Below, in pieces: positions 1-8,310 of a stretch of 64,000 nt of DNA. The DNA lies in NCBI GenBank assembly GCA_045603485.1, contig JAZUMF010000105.1, positions 1 through 64,000 of the forward strand, written 5' to 3'. The stretch comes from RGIG5952 sp045603485. Lineage in GTDB: Bacteria > Verrucomicrobiota > Kiritimatiellia > RFP12 > JAAYLN01. Each line of letters starts with the position of its first letter. The stretch's first letter is position 1. The translations under genes were made by a program, and so were the position numbers. The notes beneath the pieces are model-generated. The model searched no databases. It was not told the origin of the DNA and worked only from the letters and a program-made list of their open reading frames with translations.

Positions 1-37
1 CGTTTTTATAAAGTGTAAAGTTGTAACATTAGGTTAA

Positions 38-93
38 ATAAAAGACCTTCTCGGAATGCGTGTTCCAGGTCTTTTATGTAAACTTGATTTTAC
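38..93 (+). promoter_or_regulatory. Structured leader element, copy A
   Basis: A perfect 11-bp stem pairs 38-48 with 67-77. It encloses a 4-nt 5' bulge and an apical hairpin, GGAA (53-56) with TTCC (63-66) around the loop TGCGTG. A second small hairpin follows (GTAAA 78-82 with TTTAC 89-93). The same architecture and an identical 14-nt apical sequence, GGAATGCGTGTTCC, recur on the minus strand at 21400-21451 before a small lipoprotein gene. Here it lies about 120 nt upstream of the first BspA-like gene. It could instead be the terminator of a gene left of the window, but no clean U-tract follows. The conserved loop favours a cis-regulatory RNA. Confidence 0.5.
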
Positions 94-212
94 GACCTAA
101 TTCAAAATTGGCTTTACCCACACTTTTTAAGGAAGAACCATTTTTAATTAGGTGTAAATTTTTAATGTAGTTTTAGTTAATGTCGTTTTTAATTGAAAGG
201 ATGTCGGTTGAT

Positions 213-1778
213 ATGAGTCGGTTTAATTTGTTTTTGAAGGGTTCTGTTTTAGCGTTGTCGCTTGCTTTTTCATGCGGGCTTTTTGCCGATACCAATATGC
301 TGCATATTGCAACTTCTGTTGCAACAACTTCAGGTATGGAGCCAGCCGTTGGCAACTATGCAGTTCCAGAGGCTATCACTTGTACGGCACCAATTAGTGT
401 TGATACTAATGGTATCCGTTATGCTTGCACAGGCTATACGCTTGAGACATATGCTGATGGAGTGTGGTCGCTTGTTGATACTATTGCAGATTCAACTTCA
501 TTTAATTGCCCTGCCGACGGTACTCCTCGCCGAATTACTTGGCAATGGGAGGCTACTCATTATAAGGTGACGATTCAGCTTGTGCCTGCCGATTCTGGTT
601 CGGTTACAGTCGATCCAGCCCTTCCAGAAGACGGTTACTGCGCTAAGGGTACTAAATTGACTTTGACGGCAACTCCTAACGAGGGGCGCGAGCATATTGG
701 TTGGGCGGACGCTTCAAAGGGATATCCTGAAGGTCCTCGTTCAATAACAGTCACTGCAGCTCAAACAATTAGGGTCGGTATGGCTGGAAAATGGACCTAC
801 AGTGGCACGACCTTGGCTAATGGCGTATGGAGCATAAAGGCCACTCAATCAAGTGGTGTTAATTATAGTTTAAGCGGCACCATTTATAGTGGATTTGGTA
901 AGCTTGATTTTCGTAATCTCTATGATGATGCAGGAATTAAGATTACTTCTATTTCTAAGCAGACATTCCAAAATAATAATTTTATTACAGCCTTTGTCGG
1001 TCCAGATGCCGATGATGTCGGTGAGCGGGCATTTCAGTATTGTTACCAAATTCGCGATGCCAGACTGTCGCCTAACTTAAAAAGAATTCATCACTTCCTC
1101 TTTTGCGATGACTCGCTTCTGACTAATTTTGAACCAAGGGTCGGTCTTAAGGTTTCTTCCTTGGGAAATCTTTCATTTAGAAGTTGCCCTATTACCGGCG
1201 ATCTTTCTTATCCTAACGCAACGAGTGCTTCTGGCGGCACATTTGAAAAAACGAAAATCACGCGTGTTTATTGCCCCAAACTTGATAGTGTTTCCGATAC
1301 TATTTTCAAAGACTGCAGTGCGCTTACCAATGTTGTTGTCAAAGGAAGTACAATCGGTAAAAGTTGTTTTAGTGGATGTTCTAAACTTAAAGATTTATAT
1401 CTCATGACAACTACATCTATAACATTTAAGCAATATGCAATGAATGGAGTTCCTCGCACTGCTAGAGTTTGGTGCCATAGCGAGGTCGCTCCGGCATCAA
1501 TGCACCAGGAGACATTTTATCCAACTTCTTCCAGTAAACCGTATTTGCGTTTTTATATAAAGAACGGTATGGATGAGGTTGGTTGGCAAAAGTATATGAG
1601 TCGAGTTCAAAATCCCGGCAATACGGGATATGCACCTTTGACAGCAAGTGATAAAAAACTTGCCGATTACCCAGGGAGAACCAGAACGATCGGAATAAAG
1701 GATAAAACTAGCAAAACACAACCCGTTTGGTTTATAAAATGGCCTGTTGGGCAATTTACATTTTTTGAAGTCAGATAA
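213..1778 (+). CDS. Secreted BspA-like leucine-rich repeat protein
   Basis: The product is an exported surface or secreted protein of about 521 residues. An N-terminal signal peptide (basic MSRF..., hydrophobic core, cleavage near GLFA-DT) is followed by a domain resembling the InlB/Flg_new-type bacterial repeat (about residues 120-195, with GSVTV..., TLTATP and GW motifs). Next come LRR_5 (BspA/TpLRR) repeats with the pattern I..xxF..C..L. The start at 213 is chosen because AAGG (197-200) lies upstream and the signal peptide begins there; ATG codons at 180 and 201 are in frame but lack spaced Shine-Dalgarno sites. The C-terminal strand (PVWFIKWP...FFEV) resembles the end of the next protein, so the two are probably paralogues in one operon. 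BspA-like proteins bind host or matrix ligands; the ligand here is unknown. Confidence 0.8.
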   Translation: MSRFNLFLKGSVLALSLAFSCGLFADTNMLHIATSVATTSGMEPAVGNYAVPEAITCTAPISVDTNGIRYACTGYTLETYADGVWSLVDTIADSTSFNCPADGTPRRITWQWEATHYKVTIQLVPADSGSVTVDPALPEDGYCAKGTKLTLTATPNEGREHIGWADASKGYPEGPRSITVTAAQTIRVGMAGKWTYSGTTLANGVWSIKATQSSGVNYSLSGTIYSGFGKLDFRNLYDDAGIKITSISKQTFQNNNFITAFVGPDADDVGERAFQYCYQIRDARLSPNLKRIHHFLFCDDSLLTNFEPRVGLKVSSLGNLSFRSCPITGDLSYPNATSASGGTFEKTKITRVYCPKLDSVSDTIFKDCSALTNVVVKGSTIGKSCFSGCSKLKDLYLMTTTSITFKQYAMNGVPRTARVWCHSEVAPASMHQETFYPTSSSKPYLRFYIKNGMDEVGWQKYMSRVQNPGNTGYAPLTASDKKLADYPGRTRTIGIKDKTSKTQPVWFIKWPVGQFTFFEVR

Positions 1779-1790
1779 GGAGTATTTGTT

Positions 1791-3170
1791 ATGAAAGCTA
1801 TTAAAATCGCAATGCTTGCATTGGTTATTCCATTGTTGTCATTTGGTGATGTTGAGTGGCTATATAATGGTTCCAATTTGATTACAGAGCAAAATGTTGA
1901 GAGCGGTTCGCGAGGTTGGATTCTAAAGGTTTCGGCAAATGGTAACGGCTTTTTACAATGCACCGGGATCCAGCAAAGCGGGACAAATGTGGCAGGCTCA
2001 GTAACTTCACGCCGTTTTTTGGATATGGATGCCCCAATTAAGAATGCAGCAGGGGCAGAATTTAAAATCAACAAGTTGGCAAATTCGCTTTTTTATAAAA
2101 ATACGGCAATTGATACCGTTAGGCTTCCATCTTCAATTACGGTGTTATCCTACAATCTATTTAGGGAGGCGCCTAATCTTAAGCAAGTGTATATGGACAG
2201 TAGAAAGATTAAGTCGTTTGATTATTATCCCTTTTATAATTGCGACGCTCTAACAAATATTTCAACATTGGTCTTTGATGAAGTTACTTTGATTAGAGAA
2301 AGCGCTTTCTATAGCTGTGCCAATTTAGTAGGCGATATTGTCATAAACAATGACAAAGTTACTTTAGAGCATAGTATTTTCAGAGATAGTCCCAAGATCA
2401 AGTCTTTTACTATAAATGGAGACTACAAGGGTAACATTCCAAGTTCAATGTTTTATGGTTGTAAAGCTTTGACCTATGTTCAGTTTTCGACATCTGAAGT
2501 ATCTCGCGTGACAAGCATTGGAGAGATGGCCTTTTATAATTGCACGGCCTTGGTTACTCTCAAGCCATTTGTTTTTGATAGTTTAACTTCAATAGGAAAG
2601 CAGGCCTTTGATGGCTGCAAAAATTTGAAGGGTGATTTTGTCAATACATACAAAGGCAATGTTTCTATCGGTGCTAATACATTTTACTTGTCTAAAGTTT
2701 CCAGTGTTAGATTTGATGGCAATATTACATCTATTGGATCAAGATTTTTGCAGGAAGTTAAGTCTGTAACAAATCTCTATTTTGGCTCTACCAGTTCCAC
2801 CATGGATGTTGGAGAATGCTTTATCTATGGATGCACGGGGCTTAAGACATTATATATGCCGAGTCGTCCAAAATCATTCGGTAAGTTGTCATTTGGAACT
2901 TTGAATAACCGACAAATGGTTATTTATTCGCATAAGTATGACAATGGTGTCGGCGGTTGGCTAGGTGCTGGCAAGTACACACCATGGAAAAGTCTCTCGG
3001 CTGCCGATAAAAACTCGTGGTTGAATTTAGCCGATAAAACAAAAGAAGCTAGTGGATGGCCAGTGAATAAAAACCCAGCAGGGGTGACGCTCGGGGCGTC
3101 AATTGTTTCATCAACCCCACAGTGGATTGTAACTATTCCTTTTCATGGCTTGGTTTTCGAGGTTGAGTAA
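1791..3170 (+). CDS. Secreted BspA-like leucine-rich repeat protein
   Basis: This 459-residue exported protein has a short signal peptide (MKAIKIAMLALVIPLLSFG, cleavage before DVEW) and then LRR_5 repeats over most of its length, for example IGEMAFYNCTAL and IGKQAFDGCKNL. It has no InlB-like domain, unlike its upstream neighbour, but shares the C-terminal beta-strand sequence (PQWIVTIPFHGLVFEV). A strong AAGGAG at 1777-1782, just behind the previous stop, places it in the same operon 12 bp downstream. No LPXTG, PEP-CTERM or type IX sorting signal is visible, so the protein is probably secreted or periplasmic. The function is likely adhesive but unproven. Confidence 0.8.
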   Translation: MKAIKIAMLALVIPLLSFGDVEWLYNGSNLITEQNVESGSRGWILKVSANGNGFLQCTGIQQSGTNVAGSVTSRRFLDMDAPIKNAAGAEFKINKLANSLFYKNTAIDTVRLPSSITVLSYNLFREAPNLKQVYMDSRKIKSFDYYPFYNCDALTNISTLVFDEVTLIRESAFYSCANLVGDIVINNDKVTLEHSIFRDSPKIKSFTINGDYKGNIPSSMFYGCKALTYVQFSTSEVSRVTSIGEMAFYNCTALVTLKPFVFDSLTSIGKQAFDGCKNLKGDFVNTYKGNVSIGANTFYLSKVSSVRFDGNITSIGSRFLQEVKSVTNLYFGSTSSTMDVGECFIYGCTGLKTLYMPSRPKSFGKLSFGTLNNRQMVIYSHKYDNGVGGWLGAGKYTPWKSLSAADKNSWLNLADKTKEASGWPVNKNPAGVTLGASIVSSTPQWIVTIPFHGLVFEVE

Positions 3171-3178
3171 AAATAAAC

Positions 3179-4058
3179 AAGTGTAATCGTGTGACACTTA
3201 AAGGTTGCTGCTGCAAAGGCGCAGAGATTTTGTGATACCGACTATTTCTTGTGTTAGTATAGGGAAGCTGGGCTATAGTGTCAAGTCTAATAGTCTGACA
3301 CTTAAAGGTTGCACTTAAAGGTTGAAAATTTCTCCCGCGGAGAGCGCAGAGAAAATTGTGAGATTTTGTTCCGCACTGTAATCTCATGCGGTGGATGGTG
3401 GCGGACGGAGCAGCCACCGCAGAACTCTTAGAGAGAAACTGAAAAGGCCTGTCCCCTTAAAAGGTTTTCCCGCAAAAACGCTGAGGAATTGCAGCTTGGT
3501 TCTTAAAGGTTATTAGGTGGCAAGTTTGACAGTAAAGACAGTTTGCGAGTTTTACAGTTTTAATTGGTAAGGCCTGTCCCCAGAAAAGTTAGTAAATAGG
3601 TAATAGTAAATAGGTAATAGGTAATAATGAAGAATGAATAATTTTTGTAGTTTTTAGGTTAAGTTTTTTGTGCCTTTTGCGAAGTACACGAAATTGGGAA
3701 GGCCTGTCTCCTTATAAAATTTTATCGCAGAGAATGCAGATAAATTGCAGCTTGGTTCTTAAAGGTTATTAGGTGGCAAGTTTGACAGTAAAGACAGTTT
3801 GCGAGTTTTACAGTTTTAAGTGGTAAGGCCTGTCCCCTTAGAAAAGTTAGTAAATAGGTAATAGGTAATAGGTAATAGGTAATAGGTAATAATGAAGAAT
3901 GAATAATTTTTGTAGTTTTTAGGTTAAAACTGAAAAGGACTGTCCACTAAAAACTTTTACCGCAAAAAACGCAGAGATTTGTGATACCGACTATTTATTG
4001 TGTCAGTATAGTGAGGTTTTGTTGTTGTGTCAAGTGTAATAGTGTGACACTTAAAGGA
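3179..4058. repeat. Gene-free mosaic of short dispersed repeats
   Basis: No convincing gene lies between 3171 and 4104. The stretch is built from at least four repeat types. (1) AAGTGTAATAGTGTGACACTT-like palindromes at 3179-3199, 3283-3303 and 4032-4052. (2) A block containing GTGATACCGACTATTT at 3232 and 3979. (3) GGCCTGTCCCC-like motifs at 3446, 3571, 3701 and 3827, with a variant at 3937. (4) Runs of the 8-mer AGGTAATA. A direct repeat of about 180 bp (3487-3661 and 3743-3926) carries types 3 and 4, and its copies differ in the 8-mer number. The CCTGTCCC motif also borders the RAYT transposases near 21.6 and 23.4 kb. Confidence 0.8.
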
Positions 4059-4104
4059 TGAGTCGTAGAATAGGGATAGTATAGGACTCGAAGGGAATAT
4101 ACTA

Positions 4105-6510
4105 TCAGAGAGATGTTAGGGTGATGTTTTTTATGGTGAGATTGGATTTGCCATCGTAAATGATTGCAAATCGGAATGGTAGATTTGTTGTATGGGTAAA
4201 ATCGAGTGTTGCCGTTTCTAGGCCATTGGGGGAGGATTTGAATGGGGCATTGCCGTATTCGTTGCCTCCTGCGACGCCAACCTTTAGTTGGCAGCCATCG
4301 CCTCCTTGGGCTTTTACTTCAAGGCGGTATTTGCCTTGTGGAATTGGGAGATATGGCCCATGCAGCGCTTCTCCTTTGGGTGTGTGTGCTGTATTGAATT
4401 CAACGCTTCCATCCTTGAGTACGCTTGTACCATTATGATACATATTTGCCGGGATTATCTCTATTGTTGAATTTGCTTTGAGGGGGTATTCTCCAGCGGA
4501 GATCAGGGCATGGATTGGCGTTGATACTCCTTTTGGCAATGGTACAGATCCGCCTAGCGGCGGGTCGAATTGAGCCTCATGCCAGCCATTTTCTTTGTCT
4601 AGTATCAGATAGCGCATTCCTTGACGGGCTTGTGTCGGAGCTCGAAGCTTTAGGTTTATTTCGCCTTGCCGTGCCGTTTGAATTGAGCGTAAAACTTTAC
4701 TGCTATCCCATTGGACTGATGCAGGATAATTTAGGTATGACAGCGGTTTGCTGTCGGCGTGAATGATATCTGTCTTTTTTTGCGGTAGGATTTCAAAGGC
4801 GGTAATCCCTTCACTTTGGGTTATTAGATTTAACCATGGGCTGGCGGCTAATTTTTTAAGTGCAACTCCTGCCGGAAATGGGGAGACTTTTGTGGGGTAG
4901 GGTTGTTCATGAAAGAGAATGTAGGTTACCCCAAACTTACGGAGTCTTGCTATTTGCTCATCTGTAAGTTCGCCTTCATTGAGGGAGGAGAGAGGTCCGA
5001 ACACTTCGGGGTAGTAATCTTGCGGAACTGACGGTGAATAGCCGTTTATGAGGCGTAGGCGCGAGTTCATTGCGCCATGCTCGTAGACTGACGACCAGTG
5101 GGATTCGCCGGGCCAAATTGGCAGGCAGATGGCTTTTGGGGATGCTGCCAGGGGTGCTTTTTCAGTTACAGCCTGATAGGCTTGGGCATAGTCTTTGATT
5201 TGGCATGCTCTTATGCGGAACCATGTCATATACTCAACTGTCATTACGAGTGCAATTATCGTTGCCGCATAGATAAAGATTTTTGACTTTACCGTGGCGT
5301 CAATTGACTTTTTCCGTGCGAGTAATGAAGAGGTAATCGCGACGAGGGCTGCAATTACTGTTGGGAGGAGGCAATAGATTTTAGCGGCTTGTCTAATCAT
5401 TGTGTACTTTGGAACGAGGCGTCGTGCGGCGCGTAGGGGTAGCGCGCACATTGGTCCGTCAACGCCTAATGCCAGAAGTATTACTCCGAGCGTCATGAGT
5501 CCAAAGAGGGTTAGTGCTAAATAGCGTTTCCATTCTTTTGTTAATTTGCCTAATGACGGGATAAATGCAATTGCAAGGAGAGCCAGCGCAAGAAATGAGA
5601 TGCCTATGTAGTTGTGGCTGAATGCGCCTGAGAGATGTCGGCGTGAGAAGAGCCCTTGCTTTATCGGTGAGAAGAGGGCTATTTCCTGTAATGTGCGGCC
5701 ATTTGCCATATTCGAGGTTTCCAGATGGCTCGCCGAGAGTTGCGAGAGCGCGACGGCTGCAACTCCAAGGGCTGCGAGTGGGATAAGCGCTATGACGATT
5801 TTCTTTAACGGGGTTTCGTTTTGTTCTTTAAGTAGCCAAAAGCCTATCAGCGCAAATGGGGTGGCAAGCGCGGAAAAGTAAAAGACATGGAGGTCCGAGC
5901 AGTATGCGAAGAAGATGGATAGACCGGCAATTATGCCACCTTTTATTTTGCCGCTTCTTGCTATTTGATCCAGTCCGTAAAAGAGCCACGGGACGAGGCA
6001 ATAGGCAAAGCCTGTGGGGCTGCCGCTTATAATCGTTATCCAGCGGTATGGGAATGCCGAGAGCGCTACGGCTATCGCTGTTGAGATGATTTCGGAGTGT
6101 GTTAGCCGCCTGACTAGGAGATAAAGCCCTAGTAGGCACATCAGGTGTGAGAAAAGTGTTGCGAGATTCCAGCCGGCGGCATGGCCCCAAATTGGAGATG
6201 CCGCCGCGTAGACTAAGGAGAAGGGGATGTAGTAGGTGTCAAACTTGAACCTTTCCGCATCCCCCTTTGTATTGAATTCGTATACATTTGCAAAGGGGGG
6301 CGTTTTGCCCGCAATCATATCGCGGCATAGCCAAAAGTGATAAAGGAGCTGAATGTGGTCTCCAGGTACCATCGCCGTTATTGCAGGCTCGTCTGCGCCT
6401 CTCCACTCTGCGTATGGGATTGCCTTTGTGAAGTTAGCCGGTATGGGCCAAGTGATTGTCGCCCACACGAGTATGCCAAGAAGAGATGTTACGAGAAGAC
6501 CTTTTTTCAT
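4105..6510 (-). CDS. Large polytopic membrane protein, GT-C/YfhO-like
   Basis: This 801-residue protein has an N-terminal membrane anchor (MKKGLLVTSLLGILVWATITW) and roughly ten further hydrophobic segments up to about residue 420. A soluble C-terminal half of about 380 residues is rich in predicted beta structure. The extracytoplasmic loop after the first helix carries acidic residues (GADEP, PGDH), as in GT-C fold glycosyltransferases and YfhO-type proteins, and the C-terminal half is reminiscent of carbohydrate-binding folds. It may transfer or handle a lipid-linked sugar, but no catalytic motif is decisive. It lies 16 bp downstream of tsaE in the same direction as the V-ATPase genes. The Shine-Dalgarno (AGTAGG) is very close to the ATG, suggesting weak or coupled translation. 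Confidence 0.55.
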   Translation of the reverse strand: MKKGLLVTSLLGILVWATITWPIPANFTKAIPYAEWRGADEPAITAMVPGDHIQLLYHFWLCRDMIAGKTPPFANVYEFNTKGDAERFKFDTYYIPFSLVYAAASPIWGHAAGWNLATLFSHLMCLLGLYLLVRRLTHSEIISTAIAVALSAFPYRWITIISGSPTGFAYCLVPWLFYGLDQIARSGKIKGGIIAGLSIFFAYCSDLHVFYFSALATPFALIGFWLLKEQNETPLKKIVIALIPLAALGVAAVALSQLSASHLETSNMANGRTLQEIALFSPIKQGLFSRRHLSGAFSHNYIGISFLALALLAIAFIPSLGKLTKEWKRYLALTLFGLMTLGVILLALGVDGPMCALPLRAARRLVPKYTMIRQAAKIYCLLPTVIAALVAITSSLLARKKSIDATVKSKIFIYAATIIALVMTVEYMTWFRIRACQIKDYAQAYQAVTEKAPLAASPKAICLPIWPGESHWSSVYEHGAMNSRLRLINGYSPSVPQDYYPEVFGPLSSLNEGELTDEQIARLRKFGVTYILFHEQPYPTKVSPFPAGVALKKLAASPWLNLITQSEGITAFEILPQKKTDIIHADSKPLSYLNYPASVQWDSSKVLRSIQTARQGEINLKLRAPTQARQGMRYLILDKENGWHEAQFDPPLGGSVPLPKGVSTPIHALISAGEYPLKANSTIEIIPANMYHNGTSVLKDGSVEFNTAHTPKGEALHGPYLPIPQGKYRLEVKAQGGDGCQLKVGVAGGNEYGNAPFKSSPNGLETATLDFTHTTNLPFRFAIIYDGKSNLTIKNITLTSL

Positions 6511-6526
6511 ACCTACTTTGTTTTGC

Positions 6527-6967
6527 CTAGTCGTCTGACCGTGTTAGTGTGATGAGACGGCTGTCTGGATTGCCTTCCGGAATTGCGATGTTTATGTGGA
6601 GTGTGTCGGCAGGGAGGGCGCCTTCGGCACGGTCGGGCCATTCAATGCAGATCAAATCGCCTGATTGCAGATATTCATCGAACCCGAGGGCATCGAGGTC
6701 GGTCGCCGCTTTGAGCCTGTACAAGTCCATGTGGACCAGTCGGCCTCCGCCAGGGAGCGAATACTCTCCAACTAGGGTGAAGGTCGGGCTGGTGACTGGG
6801 CGTTTTACACCCAGTTCAGCCGCCAACGCCTGTGTGAATGTCGTTTTGCCGGCACCAAGGTCACCCTCTAGGGCAACGACAGTTGGAGTATTGCGAAGCA
6901 TTTCAGCCATTTCTCTGGCAAAGGCCCGCATTGCGGCCAGATTTTCAATTTTGACGATTTTCTTCAT
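6527..6967 (-). CDS. tsaE: tRNA threonylcarbamoyladenosine biosynthesis ATPase TsaE
   Basis: TsaE is the P-loop ATPase that works with TsaB and TsaD to transfer threonylcarbamoyl to A37 of ANN-decoding tRNAs. The protein shows the Walker A motif GDLGAGKTTF (about residues 35-44 from this start), the SPTF switch-like motif, the HMDLYRL segment and the terminal IEWPDRAEG motif. The ATG at 6967 gives 146 residues, the usual family length. A TTG at 7030 would add 21 residues and overlap the V-ATPase B stop, but the added residues are not TsaE-like. tsaB and tsaD are not in the window. The gene occupies the place where V-ATPase subunit D would be expected in chlamydial order. Confidence 0.9.
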   Translation of the reverse strand: MKKIVKIENLAAMRAFAREMAEMLRNTPTVVALEGDLGAGKTTFTQALAAELGVKRPVTSPTFTLVGEYSLPGGGRLVHMDLYRLKAATDLDALGFDEYLQSGDLICIEWPDRAEGALPADTLHINIAIPEGNPDSRLITLTRSDD

Positions 6968-7014
6968 TTGTCTTGTAGATGTATGGTCGCCACTTGTTAG
7001 AGTCTGAAACGACG

Positions 7015-8310
7015 CTACTTCTTTGGCCAAAATTCGTCGGTGTATTTTGACGCAATACCGACTTCAAAGGGCTCAAAGCATTCCGCCAAAATCGACCAGC
7101 CGCGATCGAGGGCTTGCTCGAGCGGTATATTGACAGCCAAGTCCATCATTCCGGCTTCAAAGAGCTTGCCGTACTTAAGGAGTTTTTCATCCCACGCCGA
7201 CATGCGGAAGCCCATCGCCGCCTTTTCTTGCGTCTCCTTGAAGGATGAGTAGAGGCGAATCATGGCATCCATGATTGTGCGGTGATCTTTGCGTGTCTTG
7301 TTGTTGACTTGCTGCTTTAGACGCGAGAGTGAGCCGAATGGTTCAATTCTTCCGTTTTTGAGGTAGAACTGACCTTCTGTGATGTAGCCTGTGTTATCTG
7401 GTACAGGGTGGGTGACATCGTCGCCCGGCATTGTTGTAGCCGCAAGGATGGTGATGGAGCCGGCACCCTCAAAGTCGACCGCCTTTTCGTAGCGTGACGC
7501 GAGCTGGCTGTAAAGGTCGCCGGGATATCCGCGGTTGGAGGGGATTTGCTCCATTGTGATGGCAATCTCTTTAAGTGCATCTGCAAATGAAGTCATATCG
7601 GTCAGGAGAACGAGTACGCGCTTGCCTTCAAGTGCAAATTGCTCTGCGACCGCAAGTGAAATATCAGGGACGAGAATGCACTCTACAATCGGGTCTGCCG
7701 CCGTGTGAACGAACATGACGGTACGGGAGAGGGCTCCCGACTTCTCAAGCGTATCGCGGAAGTAGAGGTAGTCGTCGTATTTAAGCCCCATGCCGCCTAA
7801 GATGATGACATCAACCTCGGCCTGGAGGGCGATTCGGGCAAGAAGCTGATTGTAGGGTTCGCCTGCTCGTGCGAAGATGGGGAGCTTTTGCGATTCGACA
7901 AGGGTGTTGAAGACATCAATCATCGGAATGCCCGTGCGAACCATGTGGCTTGGAATAATGCGCTTTGCAGGGTTGACTGAGGGCGTTCCGATGGGAATCA
8001 AGCCATCTTCAAGGGCTGGGCCATTGTCGCGAGGGCGTGCGGCACCTGTATAGACGCGCCCCAGGAGCGCGTCGGAGAAGGGAACTTCCATCGGGTGACC
8101 GAGAAATCTCACGGACGCATCGGTTGCGATTCCGCGCGTTCCGGCAAAGACCTGAAGTGAAACTCTGTCTCCGTCAAGCTTGATTACCTGAGACAGAGAA
8201 GTGCCATTGCGCGAGGTGACTTCGGCAAGCTCGTGGTATGCGGCGCCTTCGGCACGAAGGTTGATGACCGAACCGGCAATATTATCAATGCGATGATATG
8301 TCTTATGCAT
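7015..8310 (-). CDS. atpB: V-type ATPase subunit B
   Basis: This is the non-catalytic nucleotide-binding subunit of the V1 head, alternating with subunit A in a hexamer on the cytoplasmic face of the membrane. The 431-residue protein has the beta-barrel start (HRIDNIAGSVI), the family motif PxxMVRTGIPMID, the VVLTDMT-like segment (VLLTDMTSFADALKEI), the NRGYPGDLYSQLASRYEKA signature, and MPGDDVTHPVPD. Residues are typical for subunit B. The start at 8310 is preferred because GAGGAG lies about 10 nt upstream and the start overlaps the subunit A stop by 8 bp (ATGCATAA), a coupling arrangement. An in-frame ATG at 8319 is too close to that Shine-Dalgarno. Confidence 0.95.
   Translation of the reverse strand: MHKTYHRIDNIAGSVINLRAEGAAYHELAEVTSRNGTSLSQVIKLDGDRVSLQVFAGTRGIATDASVRFLGHPMEVPFSDALLGRVYTGAARPRDNGPALEDGLIPIGTPSVNPAKRIIPSHMVRTGIPMIDVFNTLVESQKLPIFARAGEPYNQLLARIALQAEVDVIILGGMGLKYDDYLYFRDTLEKSGALSRTVMFVHTAADPIVECILVPDISLAVAEQFALEGKRVLVLLTDMTSFADALKEIAITMEQIPSNRGYPGDLYSQLASRYEKAVDFEGAGSITILAATTMPGDDVTHPVPDNTGYITEGQFYLKNGRIEPFGSLSRLKQQVNNKTRKDHRTIMDAMIRLYSSFKETQEKAAMGFRMSAWDEKLLKYGKLFEAGMMDLAVNIPLEQALDRGWSILAECFEPFEVGIASKYTDEFWPKK

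Noticed and set aside
38..77. Leader element A considered a simple terminator of a gene left of the window
   Set aside because: The identical apical sequence in copy B, which lies between a promoter and a start codon, does not fit a terminator, though this cannot be fully excluded for copy A.
1667..2074. 135-codon minus-strand frame across the two BspA-like genes
   Set aside because: It lies antisense to two genes with signal peptides, Shine-Dalgarno sites and LRR patterns, and has no features of its own.
3590..3910. Short direct repeats that could suggest a CRISPR array
   Set aside because: The units are 8 bp long, contiguous and without unique spacers, and no cas gene is near.
6968..7030. 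TTG start extending TsaE by 21 residues
   Set aside because: The extra residues are unlike the family and overlap the V-ATPase B stop; ATG 6967 gives the usual length.
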